Positions 21,115-33,708 of a stretch of DNA of 64,000 nucleotides are shown piece by piece. Under the pieces are notes generated by a model, which was not told the DNA's origin, made no database searches, and was given only the letters and a program-made list of their open reading frames with translations. The DNA is taken from the NCBI GenBank assembly GCA_037974665.1, contig CM075764.1, positions 81,739,825 to 81,803,824 on the forward strand, in the 5' to 3' direction. The first letter of the stretch is position 1. Each line of letters begins with the position of its first letter. A program made the position numbers and the translations under genes. The DNA is from Ehretia macrophylla. Taxonomy: Eukaryota; Streptophyta; Magnoliopsida; Boraginales; Ehretiaceae.

Positions 21115-23613
21115 TGTCACGCCCCGACCCAACCCCCAAGCTAAAGGTTAAGTCCGGACCCGACACACGGACAGAGTCTCCCCTGTACCGTAGACAATCT
21201 AAAAACCTGTAAACACTTAAACAAAGTCCCAACAATACAATACAAGCTTTTCTTAATTAAACAATAAAGCTATAAGGCCATCCGAGCCTTATGGTACACA
21301 ATAGCTCCAAAACACACAAGCATGCGAGAACTTGTTGTCAGCATAGTTTTATAATCATGACATTCTAGGAAATCAATAAACAACTTAAAGGATAATGCAT
21401 TCTACATTAACCATCCACTCCCAAGCATGCAAGGAAATAAAGGCAAGAATAAAAGTTATTACAAGACATGGCTTCCAATTCTACACCACAATCTACTATC
21501 CTTCAACTTTGCACAGCAAACATATACATAGCCCTTAGGCCACAAAATAGTACATAAAACAATTAGTTGAACTTTCCACATAGCAGCAAATTCATTAACC
21601 ACCTCAAGCTATCAAGCACGGCAACTAAGGTAGAGGATCAGTCTGAACTTCTTCTTCCTCAACTAACTCAACAAGCTGGGGATCACCCTCAGCGTCTCCT
21701 GAAACAGATATCGAGGTATGAGCAACCACTGTTGCCCAGTGAGGGATATAGTCCCGGGGCGTGCAATGCAACAGATAATACAGTTACACAACAATAACAC
21801 TTAGACAATTAAAGAAACAATGATAACTTAAATAACCACACATTTAAAAGGACACGTTTCACACAATCCCCTATACACCAATCTTCACAGGTCTTCAATC
21901 ATGATCCACGAACCACGAGCACGATCACGATAAGCCGGCATAACCCCAATCACTCCAGTGGGTGTACTCTGGATGTACCCCAAATCCTACGACCCAACAT
22001 TCCCTGGCAATCTCCGGACCAAACGAATGAGGGACTAGGGCACGGAGATTGAATATCCACCGGCAAGCCCTCTGCCGCCCAGCCGATATTCAACGCATCC
22101 GCCCCTGACACTATGGTTGCGCAACCACTATGCAATGCACTTAACAATGGCAAGTTAATAGCAATAATATAAGCATTAACACATAGGAGGATCAACAAAG
22201 TAGGTTGACCTCGATGCAATTAGAATAGAAGCAATTATAGAGGCTAATAAGCAGTTTACAAAGGAATATATACAAGCTAAGCATAGAATTATACCAAAAG
22301 CTCCAATTCAACTTAATATCACATATAAACACTCAAGAAGTCATGCCGTGGGTTTAGAAATGTGAGACAACCGAAATTGCACTTAAACCCCTTTATTTTA
22401 CAAACTATTTCTCTTCCAAACCAAAGTTAATGATTTCGTTTTCAAAGGGAACTCTCCCAACCTTCTAACTAACCCTCAAGGTACCCTCTCAACCCTCTAA
22501 CTCATTCAAATGCCCGCGATTACCCCGAAAGCCCCAAATTCCCTCTTATGGCTTTAAACTACACATACATTGTCCGGGCTTCAAACAAGGGATATCAAGG
22601 CATCTATAGCACCTAGGTAGCCTAAGGATACTAGAATTGAAGCCCGAATCCACCCGGATTCGTATTAACTCCGAAAGCCCCAAGTTAAAGTCGGCTATTT
22701 TCCATTTTAAGCGATTTAAAGACAATGCAAGTGCACGGGGCTATTAGGTTACCTTCACTAGCACCTAAGGCGTCTATTAGAAGCATTGAATCAAGCTAAT
22801 TCGAGCAATTACGCAAAACCCTAGAAAAACGTCACTATTCACCCAAAATTTCAAATTAACGATTCTAACCGTTTAAAAAGCGAAACAACGGCTCAAATGT
22901 ATTCTCTAGCATTCATATAGATGGTATATTAGCATAGATAACTCATACAATAGCATTTGATCACATTTTCAACAAATCAAGAAATTGACAACTATTTAGA
23001 AATGCAAAAACAAGCCGTGAAATCCCTCACCAATGCGCGTAGGAGCCTCTAGGAAGCTTGCACACACCCTAATCTAGTTGCTCTAGGCTTGGAGTGGCTT
23101 GAATCGAAGAGTTGAAGAGCAAATATTAGTTTTTCTCCTCTCCTAGCTGCTCTCGGCCCTGCTACAGTATTTCTGCTCAATTTTTTTCTTTTTGTTTTGT
23201 GTTTTGGTGCTTATGTGTTTATATGGTGAAGTTTAGTTAAGGTGGGGTCATGGTGGGGCTTAAGTGGATTCCTAAAATGCGCGTAGATAGCTTAGAAACG
23301 AGCCTAAAGTGTAAGACATAGGCTAGCTAATTAAATTTCTAAGTTATGTTACGTAATACTATTCACTCAACTACAAAAATCATTTTCTAAACGAGCCCTC
23401 CTAACGCCTTTAGTTCAAATGCACATTTTTCCCACTACTTTTACAATTAATATGATTTAATAAAAATGCTAATTAACTAATAGAAGGCAGTTTAAAAAAA
23501 AAAAACAGAGTGAATAGTAGTCAAAAAAAAATCAGTTAGTAAGGCACAGAAATAAATGCGCAAACAAGGGATGCAACAGTAATTAAATGCATGGCTAAAA
23601 CTCGGGCGTCACA
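21115..23613 (-). mobile_element. Lone type C LTR with GGTTG duplication
   Basis: A solo LTR of 2,499 bp starts TGTGACGCCCGAG at 23613 and ends at 21115 (minus strand). GGTTG flanks it at 21110-21114 and 23614-23618, so it arose by recombination between the two LTRs of one element after insertion. It belongs with the E4 LTRs. The predicted intron is 23030-21699 and the acidic frame 21698-21625 (74 nt, one codon shorter than in E4). Confidence 0.93.
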
Positions 23614-24650
23614 GGTTGTCCTCTAGATCATCATCAATCATCAATCATCAATCAATTAACAACATTTCAATCAACATAACATCAATTAAACAACTAAGAC
23701 AACCAAGTTAAATGACAAAGTAGGCCACCCAACTTAACATAGATATCAACATACATTCAATCCCGAACCTACTCTACAACAATTCAAGAAACAACTACAC
23801 AAACACTACCAAACATCTAAAGACAACATTTAAACATTTTAAAGAAAGACTACACGAACTTCTAAAATTCATAACTTACAATCTACTTATCAAACAACCC
23901 ATGAACCTTTTCCTATCACTCCACCATACATGCAACTACATTAACCCCAGCAGAAACCAACCAAAAGCCATCCAAAACAAGCCCAACAATCCTAATTTTG
24001 GCAATGCACCTTGACTGAATTTTCGGACTTTTGCTATGGCATTCAAATTGAAAATTCGGCATTACAACATTACTACACAATAATTAACAAGCCTATAGAT
24101 GCAACTACAACCCAATTCGAACTACTACAACAACATTTATTCAACTATAAGCCAATTAATCAACTTAAATGCCCAGAAAATAAAAATATACGCTACTACC
24201 GTTCAAAATGGCTAGAACTACATATAATTGGTCCTTGGCAACTACTAAGCAATAATCTAAAGACAATTCAACAAAACATCTGGTAAATATGCAACTATAG
24301 AAATTTGACAAGAAATAACATTTCTAGATCTAAATTTTTATCTCATCTTTGATCCAAAGTAAAGCAAGAAATACGAAGAATAAATGCCCAACAAGCGGAA
24401 TCTAACCCGGAATGAAAAACTTTTGCCTAAAAATGAGTTTTCTAAGAGAAAATTGCCTTGAAATACCTTGAAAATGTTCTCTCTTTATCTCCCTCAACCT
24501 CACGGCAATGTGTGTGTGTTTTTGTGATGTTTTGTTTTGTTTTATTGTGTGTTTTGTATGTATATTGTATATATAGGCTAAGTCAACAATTTAAGTAAAA
24601 GTCAAAGTTGTCAATTTTTGCCATTTTAGTTGTTTTAGTCTATTTTTGCT

Positions 24651-24653
<3 letters not shown>

Positions 24654-24684
<31 letters not shown>
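24654..24684. repeat. (AT)n microsatellite
   Basis: An uninterrupted AT dinucleotide run of 31 bases inside the E-outer 3' LTR, upstream (minus strand) of its TATA-like region. Probably length-polymorphic. Confidence 0.95.
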
Positions 24685-24685
<1 letters not shown>

Positions 24686-25091
24686 TATATTTAGTAGATT
24701 AATTATAGTTGACAACAACTAATATATGCATACATATACATACAACTAGGTACAAAACTCAATTTTTGCAAAAAATGGTGTAAAATCCATTTAAATTCCT
24801 AATTCCTTTCAGAATCAGTTTTTATCAAACACAGGTCTATTAATATCTGAGGACTAGGTTTTGAAACGTTTAAAAGACCAATTTCAAAATTTTAGCGGAC
24901 GTGTTTCAAAAATACTATTTATAAAACTCGACGATGAAATTTTCAATGCCAATTTTTATGAAAATTTCATGAATGCTCACATAGCATGTAATAGGAGTAG
25001 AAATCATAAAATTAGCACATTTTAATTCAAATAACACATATACATGTCAAAACACACAATTTCACATAAAGAGAAATTTTGGGGTTTCATA

Positions 25092-25127
25092 TTCTCCTCC
25101 CCTTAAAGAAATTTCATCCTCGAAATT
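25092..25127 (-). promoter_or_regulatory. E-outer polypurine tract and pre-PPT hairpin
   Basis: Minus strand: AATTTCG-AGGA-TGAAATT (25127-25110) is a 7-bp stem with one G-T pair and a 4-nt loop. It is followed by TTTAAGGGGAGGAGAA ending at 25092, next to the LTR start. Confidence 0.8.
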
Positions 25128-26912
25128 CTTACTTGCTGCTCAGAATAAATCTAGGTATTGTTACTGAATTTGATCCCTTCTTTTCCAAGTAGCTTCTTCA
25201 ATCCCGTGATGTTTCTACAATACTTTAACCATCGGAATCTTCTGCGACCTCAACTCCCACTCCATCTAATCAAGAATGCGAATCGGTCGTTTATCATAAC
25301 TCAGATTCTCATGAAGCTACAATGGCTCTGGTTCCAGAATATGAGAAGGATCCAGATAATACTTCCTCAAAGTAGACACGTGCAAGACATCATGAACATT
25401 AGAGAATTTCTCCGACAAAGCTAACCGATACGCCAACTTGCCAACTCTGCCAGTAATCTTAAACAGCCCTGCAAACCTCAGACTCAACTTACCACCCTTA
25501 CGATGACAAGCAAAACCTTTACAAGGAGACAATTTCAAGAAAACTCGGTCCCCAATTGCAAACTCCAAATCTCGACGACGTTTATCAGCATAACTCATGT
25601 ATCTGCTCTGTATTGTCAGCATTCTCTGCCTAATTAACTGGATATTCTCAATCTTCTCTAGAAGCTCCGGTATTATAGTCGGATCAATAACCTTCATCTC
25701 ATCTACCTCGTCCCAGTACAAAGGTGATCGGCACTTACAGCCGTAGAGAGCTGCATAAGGTGCCATTCCAATAGTCACTTGATAACTATTGTTATAGGCA
25801 AACCCGGCAAGCGGTAGATGTTTCTCCCAATTCTTCCTAAAGTCCAAAACACAAGCCCTGAGAATATCCTCCAAAATTTGAATTGTTTTCTCCAACTGAC
25901 CATCGGTTTGAGGATGATACATTGTGCTGAAACTCAACTCAGTACCCAAAGTTTCTTGAAGTTTATCCTAAAATCGAGAAATAAACAGTAGATCTCAATC
26001 AGAGACAATACTGGCTGGAATTCCGTGAATTTTAACAATCTGATCCAAATAAACATCTGTCAACTTTACAAGTTCATCTCCCATCCTCATTGGAATAAAA
26101 TGAGTTCTTTTCGTCAAACGATCCACAATAACCCATACAGCATCACAACTTCTCGGTGTTCTAGGCAAACTAGTGACGAAGTCCATCATAACATGTTCCC
26201 ATTTCTACTCTGGTATTGTCAACGGTTGAAGAAACCCTGTGGGTCATTGATGTTCTGCTTTCACTCGCTGACAAGTCAAACATTTGGATACAAACTGAAC
26301 AACCTTTATTTTCATGTTGTTCCACCAATAATGTTGTTTCAAGTCCCGGTACATCCTGTTTCCACCGGGATGAATGGTGTACTTAGAGTTATGAGCCTCC
26401 TCCAAAATATCTCTCCTCAAGCTTGGTTCATCGGGAACATATACCCTGTTTCAAAACCGAAGAATACCATCCTCATATAACTTGAAGTCAGATTGATCAT
26501 CCGTGATCTGATCCTTGATCCTCTGAAGTTTTATATCAAGTTGTTGGGCTTCTCTAATCTGAGACAGCAATAAGGGTTGAATCCGGAGATGTGAACATAT
26601 CACCCTAACCTGAGTCAACTCCGGTTTCCAATAGCTAATTTCCTCAAGCACCTTCTACTTTTTAACTGCCAAACACACAATACCTGCTAAGAACATCTGC
26701 TACAACATTTTCCTTTCTAGGTAGATAATTGATAGAATAATTATAATCTACAAGAAGTTTCATCCACCTTCGTTGCCGCATATTCAACTCCTTCTATGAG
26801 AACAAATATTTCATACTTTTGTGATTAGTGAAAATCTCGAACTTACTGCCCTATAGATAGTGACGCCACGTTTTTAGTGCGACTACAACTACTGCCAACT
26901 CAAGATCATGAG
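25128..26912 (-). pseudogene. pol: E-outer pol, 3' part: RNase H end, integrase, chromodomain
   Basis: On the minus strand from 26912: [14 protein letters not shown] RNase H, then TDHKS-like and NMRQRRW blocks, integrase finger with HNSKYTIHP and CQRVKAEHQ, core MDFVTSLPRTPRS (26189), a stretch with HPQTDGQLEKTIQ near 25900, AYNNSYQVTIGMAPYAALYG, GPY/F-like FAGLFKITGR, and a degraded chromodomain IPMVKVL near 25215. Several stops and at least one frame change occur (for example near 25970 and 26210). In the core, DGQSERT has become DGQLEKT, keeping the Glu. The 5' end is cut at the RNase H by a type A LTR at 26913. Confidence 0.88.
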
Positions 26913-29376
26913 TGTGAAACCCTACTTTTCTGCTTTAACTCGATTTACGTGTTTTATCTTGTTTTGCGTGCATTTGACCTGTTTATGTGCTATATGACCT
27001 AGAATGTTATAATTTTGATGTCAATACTCCTAATACGTACTAAATGTGCATTCATGAAATTTTCATAAAAAACGGGATCATAAATTTTATCGTCGATTTT
27101 CAGTGAATAATATTTTCGAAACACGTCTGCTAAAATTTTGAAACTGGTCTTTTTAACCCTTCTAGAGCTAGACCACGGACTTTAATAGACCTGTATTTGA
27201 TTAAAACGATTTTAAAATCGGCTTAAGATTTTATTAGGGTTTTTACACCGACTTTTGCAAAAATCGAGTTTTAAACCGACTCGGGTGAAAGTGTTTGATT
27301 GTAAAACTTCTTGTCACCTAAAAATAATCTACTTGAGCTAACTTGGGTGTTGAATAATTGTTTTGAACATTGGTGATCAAGAAAATGCATTTATAGTCAA
27401 GAAAACACTAAAAATAATTAGTTTCCACTTTGACTTTCTTTTATTTATTTGACCTTTGCTTAATATATTATCAACACACATTAAAAACAAAGCAAAACAC
27501 CACCAAAAACATACACAAAACCGTGGCTCCTTGGGGGAGAAAGATGAAGGCATTTTCAAAGCATTTTTCTCATAGATTTTGCATTTCAAAGCCGAATTGA
27601 GTGATTCAAAGCTTGATTTCACTTGTTTGGCATCCATTCTACACATTTATTGCATCAAAACACATCAAAGGTGAGAGAAAAATTCTATATCTCAAAACTC
27701 ATTTTTTTGTTTTTGCTCATAACTGCATTTTGAACCGTTAGAATGTTAATCTGATGTTAGATTATTGCTCTATGCATGCTAGGGATCGTTTATGTGTATT
27801 ACTACGAGATTTGAGCCATTGTAGCGAAATTATTTATTTTCGGGTATTTAAAGTTGATAGAATGGCTTTTTGAGGATTATTTTGAGTTGTTGTGGTTGGA
27901 ATCAATTGCCGTCGATTTCTAAAAGTTTTTTAATTACGTGGTAAGGCCGTTATAATGCCGAATTTTTGATTACGATGTTCGGGTGAAATCCAAAAATTTC
28001 AGCCTAGGTGCCTTGAGGTTTTAGGGTTGTTGGACTTGATTTTGAGGTGTCTTGGTTGGTTTCCGAGAGGGCTAATGTAGTTGATCGAATGGGTGAGTGT
28101 TTGAAACTGATTTGGGGTTGTTTGGATTAGTAGAATGTAAGATATGATTATTTGAAGTTTAGGTTATCTTTCTTTAAATTATTGAATTAAGCCTTAGTTG
28201 ATCGGGTGTGGTTTGAGTGATTGAATTGTGAGTTGTTGATGGGTAAACTAGGGTTTTATTGTGTGTTTAATGCATGTTCGGTTGGATGGCCTACTTTGTC
28301 ATCTAACTTAGTTATTTGTTGTTAAATTGTTTATTGATGTTATTATGATGATAATATGATTATTGATGATGATAATATGTTTATTGATGATGATTGATGA
28401 TTATTGATTGATGATTGATGCCGGGAGATAAACAGTTCTGCTAGACTGTCCTCCTGTGAATGATTGATGTTTATTATTATTGCTGGGTCTCTGGTATGTG
28501 TGTGCCACCTCTCGGGCAGCATTGGGCTGTCGGGTTGATAACGGCATGACTATCAGAGATTGCCTCCAGCTTGCATGACGGAGGTGTCATGGAGGGCAAG
28601 GTTATTGGGGGTACCCCGGGTGCGTGAGTAATGGGGAGTTACAAGAAGAATGGTTGAGATCGTGATGGCATTTGGAGCTACACCAACTAGAGAGAGTATC
28701 CTTTATTGAATGGTCATATAGTTATGTGATGATAGTATTATTTATGTTATTGTGTGTTTACTGACTCAAAGGATTATTCCAAGGAGTTTAGTAGACCTTG
28801 CTCGAGATCTATCGGATCCTCGCTGGGCTTATTTTATATAAGCTCACTCTCTATTATTGCATGCATGCAGGTGTTACTGATTTTGACTACGGGTATATGC
28901 CTCATGAAGAGGGAAATGTGCCTTACGTGGATGAGTCCTATGTTCCAGAGTCTTATCCTTGATGTTGTATTGTTTTACTATCTTGTATATTAACTTAGTA
29001 GACTTTTATATGCTTTGTAGTTCATTATGCAAAAGATGTTGAAAAGATAACGAATTAGTTGATGCAATCTTAGTAGTCTTTATTTTGTCTATGTTTAGGT
29101 TGCTGGATTGGCTCATTATGTTTTGTAATGTATATTAAGGGTTCACGTATTATGTTGGAACGGAGGCATATAACGAGGACTGTTTATTGTATAATATGGT
29201 TATGATGTATGTTGTTATTTTATTGAGGAGTTGTTTTTTGTATGGTTTGTGAAGTTGATGTATGACATTCTATTGAGGTTGGTTTAAAGCCTCGGTGTCC
29301 TAATTACTGTCGTTATACTGCCGAAATTCCGTTGCGTCCTGACTGATTGTAGGAGGGGTCGAGTTGGGGCTTGACA
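26913..29376 (+). mobile_element. Chimeric lone type A LTR with unmatched flanks
   Basis: A full-length LTR of 2,464 bp starts TGTGAAACCCT and ends GGGGCTTGACA. The left flank (ATGAG) is E-outer RNase H; the right flank (ATACT) is the internal region of a type D element. These are not a target duplication. It most likely formed by recombination between two separate type A insertions. Donor 27670/27671, acceptor 28870 and a 92-nt acidic frame at 28871-28962 are all intact. Confidence 0.9.
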
Positions 29377-30325
29377 ATACTGGCATCCCTGATTGGAAAT
29401 TCTTCAATGGCATTCTCTAGGATTCTTAGTGGCCATTTATTTGGTACTTACTTATTGGGCAATCCTTGGTATTTTCTCACTGGAGCATTGTTTCGGGAAT
29501 TTTCTTTAGTGTTCCTCAGTAGGTTTGGTATTTGGAATTCCTATCATACTTATTGTAAAGTACTACTTACGGTGCTCTTTGGAATTCTTATTGGGCATTC
29601 TATTGGTATTTTCCTTATTGGCAAGGTTGTATGAAGTCCTCACTTGACAAAAGTGAAGAGGCCTCGGAGTTTGGTTTTGTATATTGTACACCAGCTCGGT
29701 ATTTTTCTTAGGTTTTCGTCTATCTGGGAAACTGTATTTGTTATCCAACTTGATTGTCTTATTGGGCACATTATATTTTCTCTGCTATTCTCTTTGTCAT
29801 TCTTCTCAACATTTGATAGCTATACTCGGAATCTAATTAGTTGTCCTAAGGGGTTATTATTTGGAAGGCTTCTTTGGAACTTTAGAGGTATATTTGATTG
29901 GGTTTCTTAGTATTTTCTTCAGCACTCTTAACAGGGAATTCTTCTATGAAATTCATGACCAGCGGGGTATTTCTTGAACCTCTGGATGGAACCTTTGTTT
30001 GAGCCTCTATTTGGCTTCTTGCTTGGGAGTTCTCGGGTGATAATAGTTGAGCTTCTACTAGAGATTCGTGCATGGGGTATTCGTTCGGTATTCTTCTTAT
30101 CATTAATATGTGATGTGATTTTATCTACAGTATCTTTGTTTCTGTCATTAGTTTGATTTTCTCGGCATTCTTAGTTGGGATTTCTATTCGGGATTTCCTA
30201 TGAGCATTCTTATTTACTATCTTGCTCAACAACCGATGAAGATTAGTCAGAGTTGGATTTCAGTGGATGCAGAGTTTTATTGGAAGAAGAATTGCGAGAA
30301 CACAATTGTTTTAAGGGGGGAAGGA
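29377..30325 (+). mobile_element. Type D element, internal 3' tail (truncated copy 1)
   Basis: Collinear with 38986-39877 of the complete type D element, starting 'atactggcatccc.gattgg'. It is non-coding: the open frames here are hydrophobic T-rich readings without a domain. It ends with AATTGCG-AGAA-CACAATT (30290-30307) and the purine run before the LTR at 30326. The 5' LTR and first half of the internal region are missing, lost at the LTR junction at 29376. Confidence 0.85.
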
Positions 30326-32785
30326 TGTGATAACCCGAACCCGGCATGCATTCAATGGCATTTAATTGCATTTAATTAAGTGTTATCTTAAATGTTAGCA
30401 TTGAATTTTGTATTTATTTTTAGTTAAACATTCATTTGTAGCTTTATTTTCATATTTATGTTAATCGGTTTTATTTTCCTTGCATCTTAATGCTAGGTTT
30501 TCAATTAAATGAAAAGTAGCTCCGAGCCAGAGTAAATTTTGAACTATGTTACTTTCCGAAAATTATATTTTCTTAAATTCTTTGAGGTTTAATTGTTATT
30601 CTTTTATTGTTGCAAAGTGCATAGCATATCGAGAGCGATAGTTAGGAAATGATTTCTAGTCCTCAGCAAATAGTGAAAACTAGTATTTAGTGTTTTAATT
30701 TTAGTGTTTTAGTTGTTGTTGATTAGAAATATAATTTCATTAGTTGTTTTATAGCCTTTAAATGCCTAAAATAAGCCTATTTGACCAATTTTTAAGTAGC
30801 TTTGACCAAGGCTTGACCAATTGACTTAGTTGTCATCTTTTATAAGCATGTAATAACAAAGCAAAAAATAAAACAAAGCTGAAAAAACAGTTAGGAGCTG
30901 GCTTAAAATCCAAAGGGAAAAAAAAAATATTTCAACATTCAAATCTTCAATTCTTCGCGTGAGCTTGCACGGGGTGGTTTCCGAGGCATCTAGTATGGTT
31001 TTCCTAGTGTCTAGGAGTGTCTAAGGTGAAGGTTTCATCGTTATTTGCTCATTTGAAATTATTGTATCTAAACTTTAATTTTTGTGATTTAATCGTAGGT
31101 TTTTATTTTATCCGTTTCGTTGCTTAAAGAATGTTCCCTAGCAATCGTAGAACATGTATTTATAGCTTTTTAGCATTTTCTGCAGTTGAATATTGAAATT
31201 GAAATTAAATTGATAGTTGAATAGTAAATTATGAATAGTAAACCCCCGTTTCGATGAAGTTGCTCTGTTATGCGTTCTGTTGATGTAGGAAGGTGCTAGA
31301 TACGCTAGAATGCCTAAATGTATGGTTTAATTGGATTGTGTAATGGAAAAATAGAGAAAAATGGCTTAGTGAAAGTTGGGGTCGTTTAGGTCGAGTTTAG
31401 CGTTTCCTCATTTTGCGTGATGGAATTGTCTCGGGAGGCCATGGAAGCACTTTTGGTGCGGTTATGGTGTTGGTTGGGTGTTTGGTTAGGGTAGCGGTAG
31501 TTCAAACGAGCAAAGGGAGAAATTGGGGCTTTGCGTGAATTCTAGGGTAAAGTAGGGTTTCGGTGTCTTTAGACGTGCCTTATGGTAACCTAGGAGGATT
31601 GGTGAAGTCGGTTTCCAAAACTTGTGGCTCGTTTGAAAGTAGTAGCGTTTGGTAAGTTGGGGTCGTTTTGTGTTTTTGTTGGTTTTCGTAGAGTCTTGCT
31701 TGTAGAATGCTTGTTAATGCTTATTACGCTTGTTAGAGTTGATTGTTGATTGAAATGTTTATCAATTGTTGATAATGCTTGATATCTTGTTTATCGCCTC
31801 TAATCTGTATTGTTGTGCTATCGCTTGTTTATCGCCTTATATCGAGTCTTGCATTGCATAATGTCAGGCGCGTGAGTGATGGGCCTCTCTGGGTAGCCTC
31901 GGGTTGCCAGTGTTGGTTGTTCTAGCTCCGTGTCCTATTCCCTTTTCTCGCTTGGGTTGCCTCTCAGGGAGATTTGGGTCGTAGAATTGATGGATACTTC
32001 CGGGGTATTCCAAACTGAAGTTATAAGGTAGTTGCACGCTTATTGTCATCGTTGTCAACATCAAGCTCGAGATTGATGTATCGCTCGTGAAATGGTACAT
32101 TGCTCGTATGAGTGAACCATAGCCTTCAGAGTGTGGTATAGCTTTGAATGGTTGTGTTAATGCTTTCAGTAATTGCTTATTGTATTGATTGCTTACTTAT
32201 CAGTTATATTGTTTAACTGTCTTGTTTGCATTGCACGACTTTCTTTCTCTCCAATTCGATATCTGTCTCGCCCTCACTGAGTATACGTGTTGAGTATACT
32301 CACTCCTCACCACCACATTTCAAGAATTGCCATGTTAGCTGGAAAGTTCGTGATTACGTGAAAGATCATGCTTGAAGAGTTGTCTTGCGTGTTATGTGGC
32401 TTGAGTAGTCAAAGATGCAAGTATGTTCATGTGTTGCTTGTATTTATTGTTAAAGGAAATGTAATTTAAATTTAACTAGATAGTTGAGGAATAAATGAAA
32501 AGCTAGCTTATGTATTCAGATAGAATAGTTTAACTTTAATGTACGTTTGTAATGCCAAAGGAAAAGAGTTAGAATGATATGATAGTCTAACTTATGCAAT
32601 AGGTTGGTATAGCAATGTTTGGACATAGTATTGGTTCACTTATATACTGTCGCAGGTTTGCTTTTTGCCTAGAAACAGAGGAGACTCCGTCCGTTTTCCC
32701 TAAAAATTATGCCCGGGTTTGGAATTGGGTTGCGATTAGATTGATTGATAGAACTCCCGGTCTCGAGAGGGATCGGGGTGTTACA
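30326..32785 (+). repeat. Type D 3' LTR (copy 1)
   Basis: The LTR is 2,460 bp, starting TGTGATAACCCGAACCCGGC and ending GGGATCGGGGTGTTACA. It abuts E-outer RT sequence, which resumes in the codons for GLNQV at 32786. It is clearly diverged from the LTRs at 35657 and 39878, especially in the first 600 bp. Donor-like sequence lies at about 31033 and the acceptor-like region at about 32325. Confidence 0.9.
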
Positions 32786-33708
32786 CACCTGATTCAAACC
32801 ACGATAATCGATACATAATCTCAAGGTACCATCATTCTTCTTCACAAATAAAACGGGTGCTCCCCACGGTGAAGAACTCTGCTGAATGAAACCCTTCTCT
32901 AATAATACCAGCAACTGAGTTTTCAGCTCTTTAAGCTCAACTGGTGCCATCTGGTACGCTAATTTAGAAATAGGTTGAGTACTGGGAATTAGATTAATCA
33001 CAAACTCAATATCTCTCTTTGGCGGCAATCCTGGCAACTCCTCGGGAAATACATTGGGATATTCCCGAATTATCGGAACTTCCTCTAACTTTAGCTTATC
33101 AGATGGCTTATTGATCAAATATGCTAGATAACCCGAACACCCCTTACTCACCAGCTTAATAGCTTTAACTGATAAGATAATGAAACTCGTCTTAGTATCC
33201 CGGTTCCCCGCTACCTCGACCACTGGCTATTCTGGCAACCGAATTCGTACCACATTTGTTCTACGGTTTAACTGAGAATTATATTTGGCAAGCCAATCCA
33301 TCCTCAAGATAACATCATAGCCTCGGATAAGAAATAAGATAAGGTCCGAAGGAAAATCCTGACCCTTAACATGTATTTTACAATCTTTACATACTAAGTC
33401 AGTCACATATTTATCAGTCAAAGAAGTACTAATCTCAACCACATAAGATAACTTCTCAGGTTGCACATTAACACGTTGCACACAGGTAGGTGTAATGAAA
33501 GAATGTGTAGCACCATAATCAATCAATACCTTAACAAGTTGATTGAGTATAAGAAAGTTACTTTCCACAACTTTCGCTGCCTCAGGTATCTCCTCCAAGT
33601 CCACTGTGTAGGCCCAAGCTTGAACCCGCTGCTGGTGAGGTGCACTGCCTGCAGGTCTACCCTGTTAACCTTGGCCTGCTGGCTAATTCTTAAATCTTTG
33701 ATACCTGG
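32786..33708 (-). pseudogene. E-outer: end of gag, protease and start of RT
   Basis: Minus strand from 33708: Gln-rich end of gag, then protease with VLIDYGATHSF (33227-33604 piece), in which the DSG active-site motif has become DYG. Next comes the linker [29 protein letters not shown], and RT up to [14 protein letters not shown] and [11 protein letters not shown] at 32786. A stop near 33224 separates the two open pieces. Downstream RT, including the catalytic Asp-Asp block, is absent: the next E-outer sequence is RNase H at 26912. E3 inserted at 33709. Confidence 0.9.

Larger units (their letters stand above)
20149..25091 (-). repeat. E-outer 3' LTR (type B), split by a lone LTR
   Basis: Minus-strand start is at 25091 (TATGAAACCCC, the usual TG having become TA) and the end is at 20149 (...GGGGTCGAGTTGGGGAGTGACA). 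Without the nested LTR and one GGTTG copy it is 2,439 bp. The predicted splice donor is decayed (caaag|ATGAG near 24355). The acceptor at 20681 is followed by a 92-nt acidic frame (20680-20589) with one internal stop. A TATA-like CTATATATA lies at about 24570 and an (AT)n run at 24654-24684. Confidence 0.9.

Noticed and set aside
24540-24600. A/T-rich runs as a replication origin or matrix attachment region
   Set aside because: Explained by the LTR promoter region and the (AT)n microsatellite; nothing specific supports another role.
29371-30156. Overlapping hydrophobic frames that suggest small membrane proteins
   Set aside because: They lie in the T-rich non-coding interior of a type D element, change frame between copies (compare 38657-38983) and match no family I recognise.
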